Part shown: positions 42,790 to 53,908 of the stretch, in pieces | Position numbering within the stretch: the first letter of the stretch is position 1 | How the letters are laid out: each line of letters starts with the position of its first letter | DNA from: Takakia lepidozioides | Taxonomy: Eukaryota; Streptophyta; Takakiopsida; Takakiales; Takakiaceae | Reading direction: 5' to 3' | Assembly (NCBI GenBank): GCA_030704615.1 | Contig: CM060731.1 | Location: 47,060,001 to 47,124,000, forward strand | DNA length: 64,000 nucleotides | Position numbers and translations under genes: made by a program | Notes under the pieces: model-generated | Database searches by the model: none | Seen by the model: the letters and a program-made list of their open reading frames with translations, nothing else | Told to the model about the DNA's origin: nothing

Positions 42790-43800
42790 ATCTTTGATGC
42801 TCCCACATTTGGCATACATGTCCACGAGGGCATTGTTCATAATCACATCAGGTACAATTCCAGCTTTGACAATGAAACCACGGATCTCTTCCCTTTTCCA
42901 AAGCTGCCAGGCTTGCCCTTCATGCTAACACATTTGGCATACATGTCCACGAGGGCATTGTCCAGAATCACATCAGGTATAATTCCAGATTTGACAATGA
43001 AACCATGGACCTCTTCCCTTTTCCAGAACTGCCAGGCTTGCCCTTGATGCTCCCACATTTGGCATACATGTCCACGAGGGCATTGTCCAAAATCACATCA
43101 GGTACAATTCCAGCTTTGACAATGAAACCATGCACCTCTTCCCTTTTCCAAAGCTGCCAGGCTTGCCCTTGATGCTCCCAAATTTGGCATACATGTCCAC
43201 TAGGGCATTGTCCAGAATCACATCAGGTACAATTCCAGCTTTGACAATGAAACCATGGACCTGATCTTCCCTTTTCCAGAGCTGCCAGGCTTGCCCTTGA
43301 TGCTCCCAAATTTGGCATACATGTCCACTAGGGCATTGTCCAGAATCACATCAGGTACAATTCCAGCTTTGACAATGAAACCATGGACCTGATCCCTTTT
43401 CCAGAGCTGCCAGGCTTGCCCTTGATGCTCCCACATTTGGCATACATGTCCACGAGGCCATTGTCCATAATCACATCAGGTACAATTCCAGCTTTGAAAA
43501 TGAAACCATGGACCTGATCTTCCCTATTCCAGAGCTGCCAGGCTTGCCCTTGATGCTCCCACATTTGGCATACATGTCCACGAGGCCATTGTCCATAATC
43601 ACATCAGGTACAATTCCAGCTTTGACAATGAAACCATGGACCTCTTCCTTTTTCCAGAGCTTCCAAGCTTGCCCTTGATGCTCCCACATTTGGCATACAT
43701 GTCCACAAGGCCATTGTCTAGAATCACATCAGGTAGAATTCTAGCTTTGACAATGAAACCATGGACCTCTTCCCTTTCCCAGAGCTGCCAGGCTTGCACA
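42790..43800 (-). repeat. Eight-copy 125/128-bp tandem array derived from a PPR gene
   Basis: The marker TTGGCATACATGTCC recurs at 42,809, 42,934, 43,059, 43,184, 43,312, 43,437, 43,565 and 43,690, giving periods of 125, 125, 125, 128, 125, 128 and 125 bp. On the minus strand each unit reads parts of a PPR repeat: EVHGFIVKAGIVPDVIL, then NALVDMYAKCGSIKG, then a shifted GKPGSSGKGK. Because 125 is not a multiple of three, the frame is lost at each unit, so the array cannot encode one protein. A GAT insertion makes the 128-bp units. This is a satellite-like expansion of an internally deleted PPR fragment. Confidence 0.9.
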
Positions 43801-44548
43801 CGCACTGCAAACGCACACAAATGTGTTGTGGTCGGGCTTCATCCCTTCACCCATCATTTGGTCATGATAGGTCTCCAAAGGCTCCATCCCGCACTACTGC
43901 TGTGCACATCCTGCAAGCATCGCGCTCCACGACACCACATCTTGTTCAGCCATAGTGTTGAACACTCCCTCCGCATCCTCAATGCTCTCACATATATTTG
44001 GCATACATGTCCACGAGGGCATTGTTCAGAATCGCATCTGTTATAATTCCAGATTTGGTGATGCAACCATGCACCTCTTTGCCCTTTTGCAAGGCTGCCA
44101 GACTTGCACACGCACTGCAAACGCACAATCTCATTCAGCCATAGTGTTGAACACTCCTTTCGCATCCTCAATGCTCTCACATTTTGCATACATGTGTCCA
44201 CCAGAGCAGTCACGTTCAGGATGACATCTGGTACAATTGCAAATTTGATGATGTCACGATGGATCTCTTTGCCTTTTTCCAGGGCTGCCAGACTCCCACA
44301 CGCACTGCAAACACACACAAATGTTATGTGGTCGGGCTTCACCCTTCCCCCATCATTTGCTCATAGGTCTCCAAAGCCTCCATCCCACGCCCCTGCTGTG
44401 CATACCCCGCAAGCATCGCCCTCCACGACACCACATCTCGTTTAGCCATAGTGTTGAACACTCCCTTGGCATCCTCGTTGCACCCACATTTGGCATATAT
44501 TTCCACCAGGGCAGTGTTCAGAATGACATCTGGTAATCTGACAGGCAT
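43801..44548 (-). pseudogene. PPR gene fragments inside the CACTA element
   Basis: Minus-strand frames read PDVILNTALVEIYAKCGC, DAKGVFNTMAKRDVVSWRAM and LAGYAQQGRGMEALETYEQM (44,548-44,339), then KPDHITFVCVCSACGSLAALEKGKEIHRDI (44,342-44,250) and decayed copies down to 43,854. These are pentatricopeptide units of the PLS type with MYAKCG and DVVSW signatures, which bind organellar RNA in intact proteins. Frame breaks and partial duplications prevent a continuous product. Confidence 0.75.
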
Positions 44549-44569
44549 TCACTTTTTTGCCTCGGTTGT

Positions 44570-45100
44570 CCCACCATTAACTGGGATCAGAAAAGTATTC
44601 ATTCCACACCTTCTCCTCATCTCTTGTACCTGTTTTTTGATACTTTCCTGTTGTCACATTGGCAGTATCATGTCAAAGTCACTCCAATCTATCAAAGATT
44701 CACTCAACCAGCTAACTCGCAGAATTCAACATGGAAATTTAGGGCCGATTCTGATAAGAGGGAAAAACAGGGTGAAATGTGTTGAAGAAGGTGCCCTCAT
44801 CGCCTGATTTTACCAATTGTGCCGCTGCCACTGCGGCTTCTAGTTGACCATCTACCCATGCAGGTTTCTTGTAGCTATCCTTCCACAAGGAATCATAGGC
44901 AATGTTGTGCTTGAAATGTGGCCCTCTTGGATGAATCTGGACCCACACTCTATCCCTGCTCCTTCAGCTATCCATGCCTCTGCACAAATCATGCATACAT
45001 CCTTGCCTTGTTGGTAGCAGCTGACAATAACAGCCTACATTTGTTCTAGGAAACACCCAACTCAACTTCTCACTCTAGTTCCTATGCTCAATTGCATCTG
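44570..45100 (-). pseudogene. OSB-like PDF-motif fragments inside the CACTA element
   Basis: On the minus strand, IHPRGPHFKHNIAYDSLWKD and SYKKPAWVDGQLEAAVAAAQL (44,948-44,820) form the second half of a PDF motif. VWNEYFSDPS followed by a stop and WWDNRGKK (about 44,630-44,575) form a first half. The linker upstream (45,100-44,950) matches the intron-like sequence found in the plus-strand copies at 38.6, 39.7 and 41.2 kb. It is an inverted relative of the flanking locus. Confidence 0.6.
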
Positions 45101-45339
45101 CTACTCTCTGTAATCCAACAGGCATTCACCTTTTTGCCACAATTGGGCCACCATTGATTAGGGTCATAAAAGTATTCATGCCATGGCTTCATGACTGTTT
45201 AGGGTTCACTGTCACAAATGAAAGTGTGTTTGTTAGAATTTTGCCCACCCCAACAGCTCAGTCACTCCCACCCATGCAAGGTACCATGCTGTATCAAGTC
45301 TAAACCCTGGAAAAATACATGTAATAGCAGAAACCAACT

Positions 45340-45950
45340 CTAGACCATAGCACAACTGGCTTGGTACCTCCCATGTGGAGCTTGCCTCCGCCTTCTACCA
45401 TTTCGCCTCCGCCTTGCAGGTGCATTCAAGTTGGCAATGGCCAATTCATCTGCCTCACTCAAAGGAACACAAACAGCAGGCTCAGTCATGATGTTATGAG
45501 GAATTTCAGGAGGCACCATGCCTGCATAAGTGTCTCCCTCACCCAGTGCCACTTCTGTAATATCGTGAACCACTCGTCGGGATCGAGGGTCCTTGTGAAG
45601 GACCACCTTCCAGTTCCCTCGTGAACTTTTTTCATCCGAGGAAAAAACTTGCTCCACCTGACTAGGAATTTGAATTGTTTATTATAATTTCAAAGTATGC
45701 ATCTGCAAAGGGAAGAGAATCCAGAGAGATGCACCGGGAGTTCTCGTAAGTTAGGATCTTGCAAGTTCAGAAGCAGATGACGCTTAGCCCGGCGAAAGGT
45801 TTGCCAGTTCCCACCATGACAGGCATTGCATGGACATAGAATTTTCCGAAGACCCAGTCTTCTTGCTCGCGCTTCTAGTTTCCACAGTCTGTCATCGTCG
45901 TGTTCTGCTTGTGTCCGCCTTTGTAATCGACGGGTAGTATGAGGGATCAT
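45340..45950 (-). CDS. CACTA transposase (TNP2-like) N-terminal fragment
   Basis: Two minus-strand open pieces. The first (45,950-45,690) has RRLGLRKILCPCNACHGGNW followed by FRRAKRHLLLN, the Cys-rich start region characteristic of plant CACTA TNP2 transposases (CPCNKCHGG...RRHL). The second (45,657-45,340) has WKVVLHKDPRSRRVVHDITE and EADELAIANLNAPARRRRNG. The catalytic transposase core is absent, so this copy would depend on an enzyme supplied elsewhere. It diverges from the TNP1-like gene, whose start is only a few bases away. Confidence 0.55.
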
Positions 45951-45951
45951 C

Positions 45952-47046
45952 TTGGCGAGTGAGCAAGACTTGTCAGAAAATGGAGACCCAAATAGAGTGT
46001 CTAGAAGTTACACCAGGGCGCAAGCCTACAACGAGGGGGGTAGAACGAGCAAAGCGAATATGGGCAGCCCAACTACTCGCGCAGCCATGGGTAGTGGATC
46101 ACAACAATCTGCAAAGGCATCCGAACCAGGGCTTCCTGCTGCCAGAGTTCCAACGACTTTGCTTCCCGATGCGACAAGAAAGCATAATCAAAGAAAGGTG
46201 AGAGCAAAAGTTTCAATGCTTGGGCGCGTGGGTGGATTTTTATTGTTAATGCTACTTCACATTGTGTGTCATTCGTGTTATTCTAATTTTTTGATCTTTG
46301 TGTCATTCAATGTACAGATGGTGAAACCAGTGATGCGTTCAATGGGCAGGGAGAGTACAATATGTGCTATCAATCAGACTACAACCACAGTGGATCTGAC
46401 TGACCCACAGGGTGACCAACAAAATCCGCACAGTGTAAGTACTTCCTTTGTGCAATTTTTTTTCCTTGTCTGATGTTGGATCAATACACCCCCTATGTAT
46501 CGCCACATAGCTGCAGGCCCAACAACCTACTAAGGTAGTTTTGTGACATCGTCCTACCACATCCGTGCTGACCATGCATAACCTGCTATCAACTAGGTAT
46601 GGCACCGTTCCAGCTTTGATCATGTCAGCTTAGAGTATAGAGACAAGCAAATGCAATTCAGAATTGGAAGTACTGCAATAGGTAGGGTTGGGGTGTTTGC
46701 TGAAAGAACTTCAATGCCATTTTGTAGGAGTGCCAAGCTGTCAGTCTCTGTTCTCCAGGGTTCGATTGATATGGGAATCTGGTTTTTGTTGCAGTTTCAG
46801 ATCGGCGACAAGGTGTTATTGTTTGATCCTTGTGCACCAAAAAGAAAGGTAGGTGTGGGATATATTGCTGGCTTTCTGAAAGCAAATGTGTCGGACAATT
46901 ATTACTGTATCCATGTGAAATTGGTCATGATTTCAGAGGTTGTGTTGCCGTACCCGGACTACTCTGTTATCCCTAATCATACCACATTGGGTGACACGCA
47001 GGGAAGTTCCACCTTATGGTCTGAAAAGTTTCTTAAACACGCGTGA
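45952..47046 (+). CDS. CACTA accessory protein (TNP1-like), 3 exons
   Basis: Exon 1 (from 45,952) encodes a disordered Ser/Arg/Ala-rich stretch (SKANMGSPTTRAAMGSGSQQ) up to a GTGAGA donor near 46,199. Exon 2 (46,318 to about 46,433) reads MVKPVMRSMGRESTICAINQ with CAG/GT borders. Exon 3 (about 46,796-47,046) reads FQIGDKVLLFDPCAPKRKVG, then SEVVLPYPDYSVIPNHTTLG ending SEKFLKHA. The (N)VGxGxI...LPxP...LGD pattern is that of plant En/Spm-family TNP1-type proteins, which bind element ends and assist transposition. The exon 2-3 spacer holds a piece of the OSB-locus linker (46,641-46,720), implying a secondary insertion. Confidence 0.5.
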
Positions 47047-47977
47047 TATTGAAGGTGCTACAAGTTTAGTTTAGTTTTCTTTATGGATTGAGGGTTGCTG
47101 AGACAGGTGAACAAAACAACTCTTCTCATGTGAACCGTATTTTTTGAATTGATGCTCTTGCTATTCTCATGTATGATCACAAGATCCCCTTGTTCAAGGG
47201 CAAGTTCATTTTCCCACATCAAGCCAAATTTTCCTTGTGATAGACATGAATGTGGTATTTTGCTGGTTATTTGCTATATTTAATATGAATAACATTACTA
47301 CTGGTCAATGTGGTTAATAATACAAATATTATCCCATGTTTTAAATAAGCTTTTTATTTAAATGAAACAAAACAAATAATAATTCTAAAATAATAATATA
47401 TTAAATATTAAATCAAGCAGCCAATGGCTTTTGGGGTGTTATCCCATTTATTATAAGAATACCTATACTACAACAACAACAACAATAATAATAATATGAC
47501 TATTTATTTTAGCATTTGTCAATAAATAATAATTGTTTACTTTTCGTCCAATAGGAACAGAATAGTGGATGTGACAGTATTCACACTAGTGTCACTGCGT
47601 TCACACCACGATTTGAACCTGGTGTTAAATCTGAGTGAGAGAAGCCGTAAGAAGAGCCCTTAATATCTATTATTTATTTAATAATTCTGATGGACTCTAT
47701 TACGTGGCATTCCCTTTGACATACATGTGGCAGACATGGTGGCAACGAGGTGTAATAAGTACCGTAGAAAGACCATTAAGATTACTTAGTCAAAATACTA
47801 GTTGAACTGACCAGTCAAAACGGTCGTCAAAATATCTGTCAAAAGAGCCACCTAAACCTACTGCCACATCAGGTGCGAGTTTGGTGTGAGATGGTTTTTT
47901 TCACAGGACCAAGAAAGTTCACATGTGGTGCAAAGGACTGGGTTAACCTAACACCAGGGGGGGGGGGTGTGAACTCG
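47047..47977. other. AT-rich CACTA right internal region
   Basis: No gene. Contains AACAACAACAACAATAATAATAATAAT near 47,470-47,497, AT-rich repeats, and a G12 run at about 47,957-47,967 close to the right terminal hairpin. Confidence 0.4.
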
Positions 47978-48016
47978 GGCTCTTCTCACACCAAAATGTG
48001 TGAGAAGAGCCGTTAA

Positions 48017-48039
48017 AAAAACCGGTTTCTCTAGTAGTG
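48017..48039 (-). repeat. CACTA right terminal repeat
   Basis: The plus strand reads AAAAACCGGTTTCTCTAGTAGTG at the end of the element. Its reverse complement equals the left terminus. It is preceded by the perfect hairpin at 47,978-48,012. Confidence 0.85.
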
Positions 48040-48040
48040 T

Positions 48041-49560
48041 AGCGGCCCAATTGATAAAATCAAGCACCTCAACCATGACCACAACTTCTAAAAGAGGATC
48101 AAGAGAGGGAGTCCACAATGCCTCTTCTACTGGGCATGTGAAGATGCTTTGTGAGGCAGGCAGACTGATAGAGGCTCTACAACTTTAAACCAACAAGGCA
48201 TTTCAGCAGATTCAGATATGTCTGTCTGTCTCTTGCTTAAGTGCATGAAGATGAAAGGTCTGGAAGCTGGAAACAGGTGCACACTCACATTATCCAAAAT
48301 GGATTAACGCCAAATGTTTTTCTACTCAACACCCTTGTCAACATGTATGTTAAGTGTGGGAGTATCATGGATGCTCACCAGGTTTTCCACAGAGCGCCTC
48401 AACGATCTTGATCACGTGGAATATAATGTTGGCAGGATTTACCAAGGATGGGTGTGGTAGGAGTGCTTTGGAAACCTATGGGCAACTGCTGCGCGAAGGG
48501 TGAAACCCAACCACATCACATTTGTTTGTGTTTGCCATGCGTGTGCAAGGCTGGGAGCTCTGGAAAATGGGAAAGAGGTCCAAGGTGACATCGTCAAAGT
48601 TGGATTTGTACGAGATGTCATTCTGAACACTGCCCTGGTGGACATGTATGCCAAATGTGGGTGCATTAAGGATGCGAAGGGAGTTTTCAACACTATGGCT
48701 GAATGAGATGTGGTGTCATGGAATGTGGGGGGAATGTGATGCTTGCAGGGTATGCACAGCAGGGACATGGTATGGAGGCTTTGGAGACCTATGATCAAAT
48801 ATTGATGGGGGAAGGGGTGAAGCCCAACCACATCACGTTGCAGCATACTGATACTTCACAGCCATGGCGACTCTCTCAACCCCTCCATTTTTTTTTCTTT
48901 TGGTTTTTTTGGCGCTGGGAGAGAGCAGCAGCTCTGCTGTCTCCTTCCCCTTGCTTATGCCGATCGTTAAAGGGGAAATTGTCATTCTGAACTCTGCCTT
49001 GGTGGACATGTATGCCAAATGTGGGTGTAGCAAGCCTGATGTGAAGGGAGAATTTGACAATATGGCTGAACGAGATGTGGTATTTTGGAGTGCCATGATT
49101 GCAAGGTATGTGCAGCATGGGTATGGGATTAAGGCTTTGGAAACATAAGAGCAAATGATGTGGGAAGGGATGAAGCCAGACCAGGCCGTCATGTTCATTT
49201 GTTTTTGTAATATGCATATGCGAGCCTAGCAGCCCTGGGAAGGGGCAAAGAGGTTTATGGTGACATTATCCAAGCTGGAATTGTACCAGATGTCATTCTG
49301 AACATTCCCCTGGAGTACATCTACGTCAAATGTGAGCCTGGCAGCCCTCTAAAGGGCACAAAGGTCCATGATGACATCGTCAAAACTGGAGTTGTCACTC
49401 TAAACACTGCCTTGGTGGATATGTATGTCAAGGCAGCCCTGGAAGTGGATGTCACTTTGGGTGACAAGATAGCTGGCACCACCATTCTCTGGAACTCATT
49501 TTCAAAATGATTTCTAATGTTCTTTTGACATGTCCACGATAGTGCTGGACCTAGCTGCAC
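48041..49560 (+). pseudogene. Decayed PPR locus, right part, beyond the CACTA insertion
   Basis: Continues the sequence interrupted at 41,466: AAQLIKSSTSTMTTTSKRGS, then GHVKMLCEAGRLIEALQ, matching the contiguous paralogue at 39.98-40.15 kb. Further PPR pieces follow: KPNHITFVCVCHACARLGAL and DVILNTALVDMYAKCGCIKD (48,500-48,706), then NSALVDMYAKCGCSKPDVKG and RDVVFWSAMIARYVQHGYGI (48,990-49,148). A non-PPR hydrophobic insertion (FFFLLVFLALGESSSSAVSF, about 48,885-48,945) splits two PPR units. Many frameshifts and stops are present, so no intact product is expected. Confidence 0.7.
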
Positions 49561-50290
49561 AGCAGATTATCCTTACTCAATGACTTCAGTTGGGCAGTGA
49601 TCTATGGATATGGCAACCCCCCTCATGTTGGTCATTTGTAGAATGTGGCCAAAACTTGTTTAGCCAAACACTCTTGATATAGACCAGTTTTGAGCCATCC
49701 AAATGTTTTTGGTTCAGACCTGTATTTGTATTATATGTTTTGTTGTATTTGTAATATATTTTCAATGCAGTGCAGCGAATCAAATTTTTTAAATAGAATA
49801 TCCACTAATTCACATACGTACAGATATAAACTAAAAGTAAATGAAAAAAACCAAATAACAGTAATAAACAAAAAAAACCAAATATTAAATAAAAAGCCTC
49901 CCAATATATATATGTATATATGTATATACATCCCCGTGAAACATATTTACTAAAATGTGTCTTTTTTTTACTGAATATTACACTATACAAAGTCAAGCAA
50001 ACTCACTATCACTGATTTACAGTCAAACCGTATACAGTTAAACCATTTTACTACAGTCATAGCCATGTCGCATCCACGTCATACTGTGCTGCCTACACAT
50101 CACCCCCTAGGTTTTACTGTCACATTTCATTGTCAGAACCTGACATCTGGATTCGACTGCTTGACTGAAACGACTTGACTTTTGTCACGCTCGACTATGG
50201 AGGCTGGGAGTAAAAATGTCGCAAACAACTCAAAAATGAGTCAAATACAGAGTTGAAAAGCCCAGCTTGTATTATAGTGAAGGCACATTT
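49561..50290. other. AT-rich sequence, no gene recognised
   Basis: Contains an ATATATATATGTATATATGTATATACAT stretch near 49,904-49,931 and A-rich runs. The part from about 50,100 may be the 5' untranslated or LTR-proximal portion of the retroelement that follows. Confidence 0.3.
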
Positions 50291-50296
50291 GCGGAA

Positions 50297-52828
50297 ATGG
50301 TCGCCACCTTGCAGAGTCTTCAGCTCCAGATGTAAGAACTTTGTACCTCTACCGCCCAATTACAAGGTGATCAATCTCAAGATCTTGACAACGCTCTCCA
50401 CAATTTGCAACAACAAATTTCAGAGTTAAAGGAGTCGAATAATGGATCTGCAATCATACGAGTCCCTACTGCAACGGTTCATCTTCAACAGATTACGAGA
50501 GAACCAAGATCAGCATGCCCGAAAAATTTGATGGGACGAGATCAAAATTTCGCGGTTTTGTTCAACAAGTACGATTGTTCCTATGACTATATCAACAACG
50601 CTACCCTGATGAAGGTATTCAAGTGGGATTCGTGGGCACCTTTCTACCAGGCACTGCCCTATCTTGGTTTGTACCGCTATTAGAAAAAAATTCGCATTTA
50701 CTATACAATTTTGAAGCGTTCATATCCGAGTTCACTGCAACGTTTGGAGAGAATGATAGAGAGAGAGTTGCAGAGACAAAGATGCGAAATCTTCGATAAG
50801 GAGCACGTCATGCTTCCGTTTATGTTGCCGAATTTCGACAATTTGCGTGCGATTTCGACTGGAATGAGAAGAGCCTTATTAGTCAATTTCGATATGGGCT
50901 AAAAGATGATGTAAAAGATTTGTTGTTGACAATGCCAAATGTGAGTACATTGAGCGAATTCATCACCCAAGTCATTGCATGCGATAATCGTTTGTTCGAA
51001 AGACGTCAAGAGAAGCGATCTGGATGGTCGACGACGCACTATGCCGCTGCTACTACGGCTCCAAACACAACGATCCCTCAGACATCCGGTAGTGATTCTA
51101 TGCAGATTGATATTGTCCGATTCAAGCCATTGACGCCACAAGAAAAACAAAGACGATGCTTGAATGGATTATGCCGCTATTGCGGAGAAGAAGATCACAT
51201 AGCAATAAACTGCCCCAACAAGAGAAGATTCAAAGCTCGGGGTGCAATTCAAGTGTTCGATACGAGGAGATCGGAAAACGAAGATGTCCAGTCACAGTAG
51301 GGACCATGCAGCTAGACACCACAAATTTCTCACCACAAAAATGTCTCTTTCTACCTCCAGACCCTACACCTTGCTTCACAGTTCCTTTAAAAATCAGAGT
51401 GTAAAATCGAGATATATCTGTAGAAGCACTTTTGGTTTCAGGGGCTTCAGCATGTTTTATTGACAAAAACTTTGCGAAGCAACATAATTTAACGCTCGTA
51501 AAGAAGAAATTATCGGCCCCCGTTGAAGTCATCGATGGACGACAGTTAGCATCAGGGAATGTTGACCATGAAACTCGACCACTTGAAGTGAAATTTAAAG
51601 ATCAAACATCATATATTGTTTTCAACGTCATCTAGTCTCCAATGAATCTTATGATCATTGGAATTCCCTGGTTCGTACTTCATAATCCTGACATCGATTT
51701 GCGATCGCGAAAAATTTCTGCAAGACAAAATTGTAGAAATATCAAATGTAATCAACCCCCGTTCCTTGGAGCTAGAGCTTTCATGAGAGCTACCAAAAAG
51801 GATGTGACATTTGCATTTTATGCGACTCCGATCAAGACCACAACAGACAAAGGTATTTCAACATTACCCACTCAATATCAAGATTTCAAGGATGTCTTCG
51901 AGAAAAAAAATGCAAACATATTGCTAGAACATCGACCTTATGACTGTGCAATTGAGTTACAAGAAGGAGCCCAACCACCATTTGACTCAATCTATAACTT
52001 ATCCCAGATGGAGTTGGCTGCATTCCATGAATACATTGATGAAAATTTGTCGAAGCACTTCATCCAGCATTTGAAATCACATGCGGGGGCACCTATCTTG
52101 TTTGTGAAAAAGAATGACAGATCATTACGCATGTGTGTAGACTATCGCGGTCTCAACAAAGTCAAAATTAAGAATCGTTATCCGTTGCCACTGATTTTTG
52201 GGCTTCTCGACGAACTGGGACGAACAAAGATTTTCACCAAAATTGACTTGAGATGAGCTTATAATCTTGTACGAATAAAAGCAGGAGACGAAGGGGAAAC
52301 AACTTTTCGAACAATGTATGGACAATTTGAATACAATGTTATGCCTTTCGGTCTTACAAATGCTCCAGCAAATTTTCAGCATATGATGAATGACATCTTT
52401 CGAGAATTTTTAGATGACTTTGTAGTCATCTATTTTAGACGACATTTTGATATTTTCACAGAATGAAGAAGAACATGGCCGCCATGTACGCCTTGCCCTT
52501 GATAAATTAAGAGAAAGAGGACTATATACCAAAGTTAAAAAAATGTCTTTTTCATCAATCTGAGATCGAATTTATGGGCTACATTATTTCCGACAAATGC
52601 GTCTTTATGGATCAGAAGAAACTACAAACCATCATCGAGTGGATTAAACCAATTTCGGTTCGAGATGTACAATATTTTCTGGGATTTGCAAATTTCTATA
52701 GAATCTTCATCAAGAATTACTCCAAAATTGCTACACCATTGACACGACTCATAGGAAAGGACAAATTTGTATGGGACGGGAAGGCTGACCAGACATTTGA
52801 AAGGCTGAAGCAGGCATATCATTTGTAA
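50297..52828 (+). pseudogene. Second Ty3/gypsy element: gag, protease and RT, 3'-truncated
   Basis: A different gypsy lineage from the one at 12.8-27.8 kb. The gag region (50,300-51,297, several frame changes) begins with a Gln-rich coiled segment and ends in a zinc knuckle CRYCGEEDHIAINC. The protease follows with an ALLVSGASACFIDKNFA-type active site (Ser in place of the usual Asp), then LMIIGIPWF. The RT region at about 51,880-52,828 has [54 protein letters not shown] and, later, GYIISDKCVFM and FLGFANFYRIFIKNYSKIA. Stops occur at 51,633, 52,254 and elsewhere. The RT catalytic LDD box near 52,433 is out of frame by one base after a short T run. RNase H and integrase are missing. Confidence 0.85.
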
Positions 52829-53395
52829 CTAAGGAGCTTTACCGGATTCTTTTTGTTAAGTAATTGTTATAGGCCATCCTCGACGAGTATATGACTACTA
52901 GGTATGAAGAATATGAAATGATGGGCACATGTGATAATGGTCCGCATACCTTAGCATTACGAAAATATATTATGATTCACTAAAATTCAATATTTTTACA
53001 TGTTTTTGATATTAGAATATATCCTCAGCTGAAGTATAGTCTAAAGAAATCGTTGGCACACTTATGTGTCGGGCTTAAATCAAAAGATATAATTCGAATA
53101 AAAAAAAATCGAGAATTGGATATAGTGTTGGAATAACGTACAAATTGGATATACCAAACTCTGTCGCCTTATGAGATCATCTCCTAAAATAGAGTAATAC
53201 TACAATAGTAGATGGACATTAGATATATCAAACCCCTTTTGCAACGCGAAAATGATCTGTTCAAAGAGATATATTAACAACTAGTTTTACTCGAAGTATA
53301 ATTATGGTGGTATAATGGAAGGGTTCATGAGGGAAAGTACAGTAGGACTTGATTTGATATCCCAACAACGACAAATAATAATTACACATCCATGA
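52829..53395. other. AT-rich sequence, no gene recognised
   Basis: Follows the truncated RT. No RNase H, integrase or LTR signature was seen. Confidence 0.3.
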
Positions 53396-53690
53396 GAAGC
53401 AGTTCAAATCCATTAGTTCACCTCCATATGGGTTAAAAAAAGCATGTAGGTTTTTGAACATAAATACTGTCAGACAAAAGTTTCGTGTTGAGAAATTCTT
53501 TTGTTATGGTGAAGCAATTCAAATCCCTCAATTAATCATACCTCTCCATATCGGTTAAAAAACATGCAGGTTTTCGACCACAAACACTGTCAGACAAGGG
53601 TTTCGTGTTGAGAAACTCTTTTGTTATGGCGAAGCAGTTCAAATAATTCAGTTCATATCCCTCTATATTGGTTCAAAAGCATGCATGCCC
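53396..53690 (+). repeat. About 120-bp tandem repeat, 2.5 copies
   Basis: Units open AAGCAGTTCAAAT or AAGCAATTCAAAT (about 53,398, 53,512, 53,632) and contain ACTGTCAGACAA(A/G)(A/G)GTTTCG, then TTGTTATGG(T/C)G. Copies 1 and 2 are about 85% alike by eye; copy 3 is partial. A related stretch occurs near 36,690-36,740. Confidence 0.75.
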
Positions 53691-53760
53691 TCTTGATGTC
53701 TCAAAAACACCATACCAGACCAACACTGGTTTTGCCTCGCTGAATAGGCACAAATGTACT

Positions 53761-53908
53761 GTATAAATGCACCAGTCCTCTATACCTGCTTATGGTTTTA
53801 TTCCGTTTTGAAAACATATAACTCCTATGACGGAGGTTAAAAAACATAAAGCTCTTGTTGTGCTCACGTGAGCATGCTCACGTTGTGCTCATGCAATACC
53901 AACCCCCA
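53761..53908 (+). repeat. Direct repeat, left copy (partner 54,877-55,048)
   Basis: Starts TATAAATGCACCA, includes GGTTTTATTCCGTTTTGAAA and GTGCTCACGTGAGCA, ends ACCAACCCCC. The same landmarks in the same order occur at 54,877-55,048. The two copies are about 1.1 kb apart and could be terminal repeats of a small non-autonomous retroelement. Confidence 0.7.

Larger units (their letters stand above)
41467..48040. mobile_element. CACTA (En/Spm-type) transposon with OSB/PPR cargo
   Basis: The left end reads CACTACTAGAGAAACCGGTT at 41,467. The reverse complement of 48,020-48,039 reads the same 20 bases. Candidate 3-bp target duplications are AGC at 41,464-41,466 and 48,041-48,043, with one unmatched T at 48,040. 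The flanks match a contiguous paralogue at about 39,957-40,070 (left ...GCAGCTGCAG; right ...CAATTGATAAAATCAAGC), which shows what the empty site looked like. Inside are pieces of two element genes (45.3-47.0 kb) plus OSB and PPR sequences on the minus strand (42.7-45.1 kb). A 14-bp-arm hairpin (GGCTCTTCTCACAC / GTGTGAGAAGAGCC, 47,978-48,012) lies next to the right end, a frequent feature of CACTA subterminal regions. Confidence 0.8.

Noticed and set aside
42790-43800. A single long PPR protein on the minus strand
   Set aside because: The 125-bp period changes the frame at every unit, and the reading always ends shortly after MYAKCGSIKG.
47957-47967. G-quadruplex or regulatory element at the G run
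   Set aside because: A single G run without spaced G tracts; more likely slippage or sequencing-prone sequence.
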